This document shows, piece by piece, positions 52,278 to 63,339 of a DNA stretch of 64,000 bases. Below the pieces are notes generated by a model that made no database searches, was not told the DNA's origin, and worked only from the letters and a program-made list of their open reading frames with translations. This stretch comes from Agapetus fuscipes. Lineage: Eukaryota > Arthropoda > Insecta > Trichoptera > Glossosomatidae. Positions within the stretch are counted from its first letter, which is position 1, and each line of letters begins with the position of its first letter. The DNA lies in NCBI GenBank assembly GCA_951799405.1, contig OX637334.1:13454001-13518000 (forward strand). Reading direction: 5' to 3'. Made by a program: the position numbers and the translations under genes.

Positions 52278-53546
52278 TCGACGGTAAAAAGCCTATTTGA
52301 CTTAAGCGACATCATGGGCGATATTGAGTTATATCCATCGTTTTTCTCGGTTTTTCAAGCTGCGTCGAATGGTTTAACTTTTGGCGCGATCCGATAACTT
52401 TTTTGTCGCTTAAGTCATTAAGCACCTTGTATGGCGTTTATAAATTTCATGGACTGATGTCCCACGATTTATGACACTTTTTAACGAAGTGTCGTTAAAG
52501 TATACTCTTACATGTTGTTGGTGGTGCATATCCTAAATGTCCTTGAAGACTTGAGAGTGGACGAGGTAGTTAAGTTAGATAGGCATGCTGTGCATACAAT
52601 ATTCAAAGTCGCATAAGTAATTTCACTTTACCATAAAAAATATGACTTTGTCGTATAAATTAATAAGACTCATAGAGGATCTATCACAAATGGTGCTTAA
52701 ATCATTTATCCTCATTTTAATTACTAAATGACTGGCGGTTCAGCATTAAGCGTTCTTGCAATACATCACTGGTGATGTCGCTTGAGCAAAGTGTCCTTCC
52801 AAATTTTCATAATAGAACTGGCGCATAAGCTATTTATCTTCAAGATCAATGGAATGATTATTGGCATTTGAATCTATTCAAACAAATGAGCTTGGAATGG
52901 TCGTTGGCGTTTAAGCTGCAGCAAATAAACATGGGTTGTCGTTTAATGTAGTCTTGTGTGAATAGAAGTGCATTGAAGATGTCGCTTCAGTAGTATTTTG
53001 AGCGTGCTATCTGTTGGTTGATGCTCTGCAACGCCAGGATCTCAGTCAACACTAGGAGTCGATGTATCTACGGGAAGTTATTGTTTGTTATCAATGAAAA
53101 ATATTTCTATATTTTATTACCATTAACCAGTGGATGTTCACAAAATGAGTATCTATGTATGTTTACATAATTATATACCGATATAAGATACTGCTTACTA
53201 AGATTTTAATTAAATTTTAGTAAGCAGTATCCAGTAAAATATTCTAGTGAAAAAAAACACATTGATAGAAAAGGAGTAGTTGTTGTCGAAAAAAAAGAAG
53301 CAAGCCCCTTGCTATACTGGTAATGATACGAGTACAAAGACCAATAAATTTGGAGAAATAACAGATGCTAAAGTTTATTTCAACATTATTGGAAGATTGA
53401 AAATTATGCCACGGAAGAGTGACTAGTGGCAATGACAAAAAGGGGAAAAATAAGAGAAAAGGATCGAAGGACTCCGACAAACATCATTATACATTTTATA
53501 TTTCATAAATGAAGGGGAAAAGAGGAAACAGGTGTGCTAATTTTTT

Positions 53547-55110
53547 TTGTTAAACACCCTTAACACATCACAAAAAATCTTCACTTTACAGTATCTAATG
53601 CCATTCAAGGCTTCGCCAAAGATTCCAGATGGAAAATCATACGACCGAATAAAACCAAAGATTCCACATTACTGTAGGCGCGACTCCGGTAAGCTTTACC
53701 TTCCGCAATCCTTTAAAAAAATGAGCCATTTGTATACCCTCTATAAACTGGATTTAACTACTAAAGGGATGGATGTGGTAGGGAACGGGTATTAAAAAAT
53801 ATGTTCAAAAACTATTTCAATATAGGTTTCCTCATTCCTTAGAAAGATAAATGTGTGAAATGCTTGCGTGTTGAGAACAATACAAGCGCCGAACTAGCTG
53901 AAATTAAAATAAAGCATCTGAAGTGAAACATTCAAACAAGAGATTTAAACTTCACAAACAGATTAATTCTTCAAACAATAATGTATTAAGCCCATCATTT
54001 GACCTTCAAAAGGTCTTAAATACACCATACGGTGAAAGCATGCTGTTGTGCTATTCCAGAAAATACGGGATGTATAATTTAACGTTTTACGAATCTGAAA
54101 CAAGAGAAGGATTTTGTTTTTGCTGGGATGAAACAGATGGGTAAAGAGGAGCTACAGAGGTGTCAACTATTTTGACCAAATATTTCTAAAATGTTGACCA
54201 GAGGGGCACAGTTAAAACTTTATTACTATACAGTGATTCTTACCCGGGGCAGAACTCTGTTTTTGCCACAATCCACTATACATTGCATAATGTGTGTAAA
54301 AACATCAGCACCATTCAACTCAACTACCTTCTTCCGGGTCACACATACATGCCTGATGATTCTATGCACTCCGTGATAGAAGGCAGTGTGTCCAAAAATA
54401 TTATTTGGGCTCCATCACCATGGAGCACAGTATTTGAGCTAGCTAGGAAATCACTCAAGTAGCCTTATCATGTTGAAACTCTGACCCATACGGATTTTGT
54501 TGGGTGGAGTGGAATTTCCTATAAATATTTTAAAGGAAATTTACAAAGTAATCTAATCTAATCTAATCTAAGCTGCAAAGATATATATCATTTAAGATTT
54601 ATATTAAATGCATTCCCACAAGCAGACATGTATAATTTCGCGCTAACACATGCCGCATGTGGACCTACAATATAAAAACCCAATCTCAAATGAACATAAG
54701 CCCTGCAACTCTTGCCGTCCTTCCCTGAAACAGGGGTGACATTGGCAAAGTGAACCAATTTTTTATATTATGGGTGGTCAGCCGCATAACAACCTATAAG
54801 TCAAGGAACATACATACAGTAAAATAAGCCGAATCAGAATAGCTACATTGAAAAAACAGGTGCCCAACAAAATCGTTATAAAAAACACGATGGATCCAAA
54901 TGTCACAAGCGAGGACATCCAAAGCGTGGCACCAAAGGAAAACCTGCAGAAAATATTTGTAAGAGACGTCTGGCTGTACGAAAGAAGAAGTATTATGATC
55001 TTGTAAAATTGTGTAATACATTCGTCATACCACAAAGGTATTGGGCAGAGTGAGAGTATACAGACATTCCTCACGATAATGAAACAGTTGAGGTGCTCTT
55101 GAACTCGAAT
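53547..55110 (+). pseudogene. decayed transposon protein (DUF7869-like)
   Basis: Pieces in changing frames: HYCRRDSGKLYLPQSF and LYTLYKLDL (53650-53760); SFDLQKVLNTPYGESMLLCY, SRKYGMYNLTFYESETREGF (53995-54125); YSDSYPGQN, NYLLPGHTYMPDDSMHSVIE, NIIWAPSPWSTVFELARKS (54220-54460). After an RTE-tail insertion (54548-54808), KRRLAVRKKKYYDLVKLCNT, FVIPQRYWAE (54970-55050). The order matches arthropod transposon proteins I recall as DUF7869-containing, with conserved D, D and H residues suggesting a nuclease-like core. Stops at 54142 and 54459 inactivate it. Function is unknown. Confidence 0.7.
54548..54808 (-). repeat. RTE-A1 3' UTR copy
   Basis: Tail GTAATCTAATCTAATCTAAT at the left, full 3' block, ending CCTATAAGTCAAGGAACATA. 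It splits the DUF7869-like frame. Confidence 0.9.
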
Positions 55111-55639
55111 GTTGAGGATATCGAAATACCTACTACGTCCCTTTTAATCATAAGGTCTATATTGTTTTATCACTATGTCCAAAATATTACAATAAAAAAA
55201 TCTAATTATAATAAATACTCCCCAAAGTAATCATAGCTTGTGTTTTGGGGAGGATTTCAACTTATCTTAACTTAAAATTAATCACTTAATAGATAAACAT
55301 CTTAAAAAATTTAATATATAAACCATTTATAATACCTATTCATGTGGAACCTGTGCTATTCCATTAAATTGTATGATACTTTTGTTAATTTAATTTAACT
55401 TTAGTACCTACTTTGTGTATTTATTTTTATTTTAATCTGCCACTTTCTGTGTGCAGTCATTAATTATTATTTTATTTTCTTGTAAGTACCTACTACTGTT
55501 TTTCAAAAACATCAAAGGTATTCAATTAATGTTATCTACATGTTTTTTTATAAATGAAACCATTTATTGCAAACATTTAAACAAAAAATGTGTTCGTAGT
55601 TTTTCCACTCAGGTATGTAGGTACTCGTACAATATATAT

Positions 55640-55735
55640 ATACTAGCAGACTGACCGTACTGCGTACGGTTGTCTGCTAGGCCCTTCGGGCAGTGTAAGT
55701 CTGGCTTCGCAATAATTTTTCCTCACACCTCCTTC
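55640..55735 (+). repeat. short interspersed repeat
   Basis: TATATACTAGCAGACTGACC, CGTACTGCGTACGGTTGTCT, GCCCTTCGGGCAG. It contains a short palindrome. The class is unknown. Confidence 0.4.
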
Positions 55736-55829
55736 ATAGTAATTAAATGCTTTAAGAAGTAATTTGAAAAAAAAATTGCGGTAAAAGGGTTATTTAGTTC
55801 TTTCATGTTCTGAGTATCTTGTATGAAGC

Positions 55830-56880
55830 ATGAGGTATGAGGCTGACCTCCCATACCTAAAAAAATGTTCACTGAACGAATGTTTCTCTGTTCCTGAAAA
55901 GGTCGGCAAAATTGCAGGGCTTATGGTCAAGAGAGGCTGAAATTTTTATTTGTAATTAAACATGCAGCATTTGTAAGCGCAAAGTCACTCATGTCTGCTT
56001 GGGGGCATGCATTGAATATGAATTATAAAATGTATGTATGCAACTTAGATTTATATTCTAAAATTAAAAACATCAAGTGCCACAATTAAATGTTAGCGTG
56101 AAATGACATTTGCCAGTTTGTGGGCGTGCATTCAATTTGAATCATCAAATAACTTTTTTTGCAACTTTAGATTATAAATTAAATTTAACGTTGTTGAAGG
56201 ATTTTTCAAACTCAAATTCCTTGACTTATATATTAGTGTGAGCCTGTATATCCATATCGCAAAAAATGGTTCACTTGACAAATGTTTCCCCTGTTTTTGA
56301 AAAGGTTGGCAAAAGTTGCAGGGCTTATGTTCATTAGAGGCCTTAATTTTAATTTGTAAGTTCACATGCAGCATTAATAAGCGCGAACCCACTCGTGTCT
56401 CCAGGGGGGCATGCATTGAATATGAATTATAAAAGTTATTGTGTCTGTGCAACTTAGATTATATATTCTAATATTTAAAAAAAATCAAGCGCCACAACTA
56501 TATGTTAGCGTGAAATGACATTTGCCAGTTTGTGGGCGTGCATTCAATTTGAATCATTAAATAACTTTTTTTGCAACTTTAGATTATAAATTAAATTTAA
56601 CGTTGTTGAAGGATTTTTCAAACTCAAATTCCTTGACTTAAGGGTTAGTATGAGGCTTACCACCCATATCGCATAAATGGGGTCACTTAACAAATGTGTC
56701 CCCTGTTTCTGAAAAGGTCAGCAAAAGTTGCAGGGCTTATTATGGTCATGAGAGGCTGAAATTTTTATTTGTAAATACACATGCAGGATTTGTAAGCGCA
56801 AACTCACTCGTGTCTCCGAAGAGGAGTGCATTGAATATGAATTATAAATGTTAATGCGTCTATGCAACTTAGATTGTATA
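55830..56880 (+). repeat. three diverged RTE 3' UTR copies in a duplicated block
   Basis: Copies at 55830-56055, 56215-56460 and 56630-56880 share TTGCAGGGCTTATGTTCAT-type sequence. The spacer 56063-56228 is repeated almost exactly at 56478-56640 (GTTAGCGTGAAATGACATTT, GTTGTTGAAGGATTTTTCAA), so a unit of about 415 bp was duplicated after insertion. Confidence 0.75.
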
Positions 56881-57417
56881 TTGTAATAATACTTTAAAAA
56901 AATTAAATGCCGCAATAAGTACGGTTTCATATAAAAAGTTGACCTAATCGATCGTCATTATTTCTAAAAAATACATGTTATAACTGGTTGAAGTATAATT
57001 TTGAAATAAATAAAGAATATAGGTAGGTACTCAACGGAATTCAACCGAAAAAGAATCGACTTGGCAATGGCAACGATGGCAACTTTGAAGCCTATGTTGA
57101 AGTGCTGGCAATTTATTTGAAATTCGAATGTCAAAATGAGTTTTGTTTCTCGCATAGGTTTTACATAAAAAGGTGTTGTGATTGATCATGTTTATTTATT
57201 TAAAAAACAACAATTTAAAATCTACTAATGATGAGGAAGCACATCCCAAGTCCTGAACAATATTTGTTGTGAATATGACGTGCATCTGTTCAGGAGTTCT
57301 TCAGTTTGAATGCCATTAACGCACAACTATTTTGTATGGGGAGGCCGTTGCATTTTATATTATAGGGGGATATATATTTTTGGCATCTCAACCTGAAGGA
57401 TGTTAGAGCCATCTTTT

Positions 57418-57839
57418 AGTTTCAAAAAAACTGAATTTCGGCAGCTTGCCGAAAATGCCGAAAAATCGGTCTAAGAAAAAGTAAAATAAAATACTTACTT
57501 GCATCATTTTGACTGTTATAATTGGATGTCATAGTATATTTTATAACCGTGAAATAAAAATTAAGCCTTTATATACTCACTCATGGATATTTATTTAAGT
57601 TTACATTAACGTAAAATTTGATAAAAATTAAATCTTCTTCTACTCCGTTACATAGATATCAGATTGAAACAAAAATGAAATGAATGAAGTATTCTTCTAA
57701 CCAACGATAGTATGTAACTAGAAGCTATAATGCGTAACTGTTTTTTACCTTTTTTTACCGAACCGAAATTTGGCCGAACTTCGACCAAATTTTTCGGCCG
57801 AAGTTCGTATTCGGTTCAAACACATTCGGCCCATCACTA
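57418..57839. mobile_element. probable hAT-like MITE, left end degraded
   Basis: The right end, inverted, begins TAGTGATGGGCCGAATGTGT and continues with repeated TTCGGCCGAA; the left side has AATTTCGGCAGCTTGCCGAA. The terminal match is poor, so the left border is uncertain. Confidence 0.45.
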
Positions 57840-58839
57840 ATTTTTATACAATTTTTAAGAATAGATTTGAGCTCGTACAATAAATGATGTTGTTAGAAGC
57901 TATTGGAATGTGTAGGTAGGTACTAATATGATAATGTTTCAATTCTTCTTTATGCTATTATTTTGCTTGTTTTTAATTATGTGTCATCATTAATTTGTGG
58001 TCTCAAATTACCTTTTTTAGTGTACTGCTATTTTCTGCATTTATGTAGGTACTTATTAATGTTTCATATTTTGGCTCAATTTAAAGCATTACGAAGAACG
58101 TATACCTTCATTATTTGTCCCTACCGCCGATCTTTCGTATAGAAAAACAATACAGTCTTGTCTTTAAGTCAGATATACCCTTTACGAATAGGCATTGTTT
58201 TTACGGATAAGTCATTTTACTTCTCGAGGTATAAACTTTATGTGGCGTATGCATTAAATAGCCCTATTCAAACAAAAGGAAAATATTGATTTAAGTCTTT
58301 TTACCTCGAAATAAAAAATGTTGAGTCGGTACTTAAGGCACTTTCATACATTTATGACAGAAAGTAAAATGGCGCATCAGTCATTTATCCTCAAATAATT
58401 ATGAATGCCAAATTGCTTAAACGACAGTATCTCAATTATGTAAATGTTTATCTTAAATCCACTTATGTTAAAAAAAAGCAAATAAAAAAATAAGCATTGC
58501 CTCCTTACATTTTTTTTTATTTATTCCACTAACAAAAATGTTATGGCAGATAATAAAAAAAAAAAACAGTTTTTTTGCTCTCCTGTAAAATTGACTTTTT
58601 GTCGCTTAAGTCAAATAGGCTTTTTACCGTCGATATGGATCTTTAGTTTTACCAAATATTATTATATCAACAAGAATCTACGTGTGTCTCACTGCGTACG
58701 TTTTATTATGAAATATTTTAGCCTCTTCGGACAGTATAATTGTTCAGAAAATACTTCACTTACACTCTTTTTTACAGATTTTTCAGTTTCTACTTCACAT
58801 AAAATTATATGTTTCCAATTTCATTCATAGGGATATTCC

Positions 58840-58902
58840 CCACTGTCCCCTAATGAAGAGCCGCCACTGTGTGGAGGTAATGGCCACCCCTAGTGGAACA
58901 GC
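58840..58902 (+). pseudogene. RTE-A C-terminal scrap next to the hAT
   Basis: GAAGAGCCGCCACTGTGTGG translates to end CGGNGHP stop, resembling the RGSGHP terminus of RTE-A2. Confidence 0.4.
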
Positions 58903-59232
58903 ATCTAGATCAGCCATACTCAACCTGCGGCCCGCAAGCTTTTCTGTGCGGCCCGCCGACGTGATTTACAAAATCTGGCATGCTATATTTCGTAGGACGT
59001 AGAACGTGGACTGGTCCGTAGTCCAGTGGAAACAATTCGGACTCGTAAATGGAAGGTCCCGGATTCGAATCCCGGCGGAGCACAAAATATACCATTTATA
59101 TTTCCAAATGTGCTCTTCGCTGGGTTGAAAAATTCATAAACCTTTACCAAAGACCGGTCACTGAAAGGTCCATCCAACCTTGCGACGACCAAGCTTGCAG
59201 AGGGCTCCTGAGGTGTGATACACACAAAAGCA

Positions 59233-60387
59233 GCAAAACGCAACGCAAAAAAAACGCAACTAAGCTACACATATAGTGTAACTTCTTGCCGCGTTATCCC
59301 CGAAGGGGTCGCATGTGGCGAGTTGAACCTATTTATTTTTACAGGTAAGGGGGCCGGCCTTACGCCAACCACTTCAGTGAAGTGGGGGGTTTCCCAGCTC
59401 CCGAGGGGGCTGGTACTCATTTCTTGTAAAGGCTGAGTTAACCTTGCCGGTATTTTATTTTGGGGTTTGAAATAAACACCGAAACGGGAAATCATTTCTG
59501 ACACCCTCGGTAGTGTCCGACCGAATATTCGGTTTCGGCTTTCGGCTTTCGGCCTTTCGGCCAATATTTGCCACATTCGGCAAACTTACGGTTTCGGCCG
59601 AAAGTAGTGGTCACTTTCGGCCCAACCGAAAGTTAGGCAGACAAACCGACCACCCGCGCGCACGCAACGCGACGCGAACGCCGCGACGCGATTGGCGGCC
59701 TTTAGACGAATAAAAGTATGAAAAATCTTAAATAAATTGAAAAATTCTTTCATATTCGTGTACTACACATACACAACATATGGAGAACATATGTAGTTTA
59801 AAATAAGAAGATTGACTGACTTGACGGTCGTTTACGCCCTGTATAACTAATTGGGCGTTGACTTAAACATGAAAAGTTTTTTTAATTACCGTTTTTTATA
59901 ATTGTTTTATTTTCATTTCATTTAATTTCTTATATAAAGTATTTTTGTTGCATTTGTTTAACTTAATTAGGCGATGAAAGAAACATGAAAAGTTTTTTAA
60001 GTTTTTTAATTTGTTTGATTTTTAATTACTAATAATTGTACCTATTAGTAATTTAAAAAAAAATTGCATATAGTTTTGCATTAAATAAAAAAGTTCCCAG
60101 AATTGTAAACACCTTTTATTGTTACTTGCATATCCTTCTAACTAAATAAAGCATAACTAACTAGGCACTTAAATAATATACATACTTTCGGCTACGGCTT
60201 TCAGTTTCGGCTTTCGGCTTCGGCTTTTGGCTTTCTGCCGAAAGTAGAATTTTGCCGAAATTCGGCTACGGCTTTCGGCCGAAAGTGAAAGTACACTTTC
60301 GGTCGGACACTAACCCTCGGTGGGATTCGAACCCGAGCTTTCGGCGTGGAATGCAAGCACTCTACCACCTGAGCTATCGACCGGACT
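59233..60387 (-). repeat. tRNA-derived SINE family B interrupted by a MITE
   Basis: On the minus strand a tRNA-like head at 60387-60315 (ATAGCTCAGGTGGTAGAG as A box, GGGTTCGAATCCCACC as B box) and a body resuming at 59510 down to 59240, ending TAGCTTAGTTGCG and an A-rich tail region. The head does not fold as a complete tRNA (acceptor and anticodon arms mispair), so it is not a tRNA gene. Partial copies occur at 10690, 26869, 31160 and 31450. Confidence 0.8.
59511..60312. mobile_element. hAT-type MITE (802 bp) inside SINE B
   Basis: Ends TAGTGTCCGACCGAATATTC and, inverted, TAGTGTCCGACCGAAAGTGT. Exact 8-bp duplication ACCCTCGG (59503-59510, 60313-60320). Subterminal TTCGGCTTTCGG repeats on both sides, and a GC-rich patch at 59655-59695. 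Confidence 0.92.
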
Positions 60388-60439
60388 AGCGCTCACCAAA
60401 TAAATCATCCTAATATAAATATATTTTTTTATTTAAAGG

Positions 60440-62283
60440 GAGGCAGAAGAATGGAAGAAAAATTGAGTGAAAGAGCACAGAATGACTTCTCTGACAATAA
60501 AAAGATGTTCTGGAGCTGGGTGAGACAAAACAACGACAGTTGTAGGTCCACAACTCCGGGAATCAAAAATGTAAGCAGAGACATTCTGTGGAATAAAGAC
60601 GATGTAAAAAAGAGATGGAAAGAATATTTTAATGAGGTTTTTGGTGAAGAAGAATATGATTTAACTGTGAAAGGAGATTATGATGAGGGCAATGTTTTGA
60701 AAATATCGAAAGAAGAAGTAAGAAAGGTCATAAAGGAATTAAAGAATGGGAAAGCTGCAAGTGTGGATGGTGTGAGACCTGAGATGATGAAAGCGGGAGG
60801 AGAATGTGTAATTGAATGGATGAAAGAGCTTTGCGAATTGTGTGTTAGTGTCAAGGAGGTTCCATCGGACTGGAGAGAGGCGGTCATTGTGCCAATCTAC
60901 AAAGGTAAAGGTGACAAAAAAGACTGCCGTAACTTCAGACCGATTAGCCTTCTTAGTGTGCCAGGTAAAGTGCTATGCAAGATTCTTATCCATAGGGTAA
61001 GATTATCCACCCAGGAGAGGGTCTCAGATATACAATCTGGCTTTATGCCGGAAAGAGGTTGCGTAGACCAGATATTCGCGCTTCGACAGATCGTCGAAAA
61101 ACAGCTAGCCGTAAATAAAAAGGTCGACGCGGCTTTCGTAGATCTTGAGAAAGCCTTCGACTCGGTGGATAGAAGTATGATGTGGTGTGTGCTTGAGAGG
61201 TATGGTGTGAATAAAGCACTTCTGAACGCGATACGCGCCATCTATCTAAATAGCAGGGCGTGTGTCAGGGTGGATGGAGAATACAGCGAGTATTTTAATG
61301 TGTACAAGGGTGTGAGACAGGGTTGCATAATGAGCCCGTGGTTATTCAATATAATTATGGATCATTGTGTTAAACAAGCGAATCTGGAAGGGCATGGCAT
61401 ACAGATTGGAGAGAGAAAAGTCGGAGTTCTGCTTTATGCTGATGATGCAGTACTAATTGCTGATTCAGCAGCAGAGCTTCAGGCAATGCTCTCTAGTCTG
61501 AACCATGCTCTGTGTGTGAACAAGTTGAAAATTAATGCAAGTAAGACGAAAGTACTGATTTTTGACAGAACGGATGAAAATGAAGAATGCACGTTTTTGT
61601 TGAATGGTACGAAAGTTGAAATTGTGGATGAATTTAGATACTTGGGAAGTATGTTTGAGAAGAATGGAAAGATGACAAGAGAACTTGAGAATAGGGTGTG
61701 CAAGGGAAAACAAGTGGTCGGTGCAATAGGAAGAATAGCAAAGAACAAGCGATTGACTATGGATCTGAGAATGGCGGTACACAATGGCATATTGTTACCG
61801 ACTTTGTTGTATGGAAGTGAAGCATGGACAGTGAACGATAGCGAAATGAGTAAAGTATGTACGGTGGAAATGAAGCATTTGAGAAGCATGACAGGAAAAA
61901 CTCTGAGGGATAGAGTTAGGAATGAATGGGTAAAAAAAGAATGTAATTTGAAAGAGGATGTGAAAGTTAAGGTACAAAAGAATATGATGAGATGGTTTGG
62001 GCATGTGGAAAGAATGAATGATGATAGACTGACAAAGTATGTATACAAAGAAAGTGTGAAAGGAAAAAGAGGGAAGGGACGACCGAGAAAAGTATGGAGT
62101 GATCAGATTGAGGAGATTGTGAAAGAATGGGATATACAAAGTGAGCGTAAAAGAAGAAAATGCATGAAAAAGGTGATGGATATGAATGAATTGAAAGAGG
62201 TATGTAAGGATAGGAAAAAATGGAGGCAACTCTGCAGAGGCTCTGGCCACCCCTAGCGGAATGGCGACGGAGTTACAGTTACA
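60440..62283 (+). mobile_element. RTE-A2 LINE, 5'-truncated
   Basis: Contains the 601-codon ORF and ends GGCGACGGAGTTACAGTTAC at 62283. This subfamily has a GTTACA-type tail and lacks the 250-bp 3' block of A1. Confidence 0.88.
60451..62256 (+). CDS. RTE-like reverse transcriptase (601-codon open frame)
   Basis: Uninterrupted frame of the LINE polyprotein without its endonuclease. Residues 1-110 are linker (FWSWVRQNNDSCRSTTPGIK, KKRWKEYFNEVFGEEE). RT covers about 90-390: NGKAASVDGVRPEMMKAGGE, VIVPIYKGKGDKKDCRNFRP, SGFMPERGCVDQIFALRQIV, motif A AAFVDLEKAFDSVDRSMMW, motif B YKGVRQGCIMSPWLFNIIMD, motif [20 protein letters not shown]. The C-terminal part has [43 protein letters not shown] and ends RGSGHP. 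The first Met is internal because the element is 5'-truncated. The open frame suggests a young copy. Confidence 0.92.
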   Translation: MEEKLSERAQNDFSDNKKMFWSWVRQNNDSCRSTTPGIKNVSRDILWNKDDVKKRWKEYFNEVFGEEEYDLTVKGDYDEGNVLKISKEEVRKVIKELKNGKAASVDGVRPEMMKAGGECVIEWMKELCELCVSVKEVPSDWREAVIVPIYKGKGDKKDCRNFRPISLLSVPGKVLCKILIHRVRLSTQERVSDIQSGFMPERGCVDQIFALRQIVEKQLAVNKKVDAAFVDLEKAFDSVDRSMMWCVLERYGVNKALLNAIRAIYLNSRACVRVDGEYSEYFNVYKGVRQGCIMSPWLFNIIMDHCVKQANLEGHGIQIGERKVGVLLYADDAVLIADSAAELQAMLSSLNHALCVNKLKINASKTKVLIFDRTDENEECTFLLNGTKVEIVDEFRYLGSMFEKNGKMTRELENRVCKGKQVVGAIGRIAKNKRLTMDLRMAVHNGILLPTLLYGSEAWTVNDSEMSKVCTVEMKHLRSMTGKTLRDRVRNEWVKKECNLKEDVKVKVQKNMMRWFGHVERMNDDRLTKYVYKESVKGKRGKGRPRKVWSDQIEEIVKEWDIQSERKRRKCMKKVMDMNELKEVCKDRKKWRQLCRGSGHP

Positions 62284-62526
62284 GGCACGAAAAATTATTG
62301 TTTTTGTAGGGAGGCAATTTTTAAAAATTACGTGCCTACCCCCCTCCCCCCCCGTCGACAGATTTTTGTACGGACAAAATATGCTTTTGAAAATTACGCG
62401 TCTACACCCCCCTCCCCCTCGATGACATCTTTTGGTCATACCAGTATAGTGTTGCGGCCCGCGTAGATTTTGAAATATATCTATGTGGCCCGAAGACAAA
62501 AAAGGTTGAGTATCATTGATCTAGAT

Positions 62527-63012
62527 ACATCATAAGAGCTTATGGTTTGTCAATATGTTGGCACTTCATTTTATAAATGAGGTCTGGACATTTGTGAATG
62601 CCGAACTTTTTTCTCGGCGAGCAACCGTCAGTCTTGTATGGGACTTATGTCCTTAGAAACCTATAACAAAATATTTGTATGCATTTACCCTAGCAACCCA
62701 GCTGAGTGACGACACAATATTGTCTATGTCAATTCACGTGCGGACTTCATTGCCGCAGTTCTACATGCGATAAGTTCCCTTTTTCACCAAGTTTCACAGT
62801 TTTGATTCACTGAATATTTTCATTCAAGTAATAAAATAAACACATGTTTGGCCTACATTTAGTCCATGTCTTGTGGATTATAGGAATAGGATCTATATCT
62901 ACATATCTTGCTGGACTAAATAAAAGACAGAAGCATGTTAGGTCTTCAATTTTTATAATCCTTTTAAAATAAAAGCAAATTTAAAATAAAACAAAACAAT
63001 GACAAGGCAATG
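62527..63012. other. no gene found
   Basis: Unassigned sequence between the hAT and the SINE upstream of the right-edge gene. Confidence 0.5.
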
Positions 63013-63305
63013 AGGTCCGTAGCTCAGTGGTAACACTGCGGACTCTGAATGGGAAGGTTGTGGGTTCGAATCGTGGCGGAGCACAAAAACTATACCATTT
63101 ATATTTTCAAATTTGCTCTTCGCTGGGTTGAAAAATTCATAAACCTTTACCAATGACCGGTTACCAAAGGTCCATCCAGCCTTACAGCAACTGGGTCTTT
63201 CTTGAGTATTGGCGCTTTCTACAGCGAAGACCAAGCTCGCAGAGGGCTCTTGAGGTGTGATACACATAAAAACAGCGCTCACCAAATAAATCAGCCTAAT
63301 TTTTT
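63013..63305 (+). repeat. SINE family C (best tRNA-like head)
   Basis: GGTCCGTAGCTCAGTGGTAA is a good A box and GTGGGTTCGAATCG a good B box. Body as in the other copies, ending GCGCTCACCAAATAAATCAG. It lies 35 bp downstream of the stop of the gene at 63340, probably in its 3' UTR. Confidence 0.82.
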
Positions 63306-63339
63306 TTTTTTAAGGCAAGACTGCTATGATATATAAAGC

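Larger units (their letters stand above)
52278..58633. mobile_element. TA-flanked TIR transposon carrying a DUF7869-like ORF remnant, 6.4 kb
   Basis: Perfect 36-bp TIRs: TCGACGGTAAAAAGCCTATT then TGACTTAAGCGACA, inverse ending at 58633; TA at 52276-52277 and 58634-58635. The motif GTCGCTTAAGTCA and variants recur in both subterminal regions (52405, 52608, 52693, 52777, 52821, 52904, 52978; 58207, 58370, 58415). It contains a decayed ORF (53547-55110), RTE-tail insertions and a tandem duplication. 52430-53540 and 57840-58590 otherwise hold no gene. Confidence 0.85.
58997..60424 (+). repeat. SINE family C interrupted by SINE B
   Basis: Head and body at 58997-59232 (TGGTCCGTAGTCCAGTGG, ATTCGAATCCCGG), 3' end GCGCTCACCAAATAAATCAT at 60390-60424. 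The intervening 1.15 kb is another SINE plus a MITE. Confidence 0.82.
58911..62518. mobile_element. hAT element filled with nested insertions
   Basis: Ends CAGCCATACTCAACCTGCGG and, inverted, CAATGATACTCAACCTTTTT, with an exact 8-bp duplication ATCTAGAT (58903-58910, 62519-62526). It has no transposase. Inside are a SINE C, a SINE B with a MITE, and an RTE-A2 copy. Confidence 0.88.

Noticed and set aside
60315..60387. tRNA gene on the minus strand
   Set aside because: Good A and B boxes, but acceptor and anticodon arms do not pair; it is the head of SINE B.
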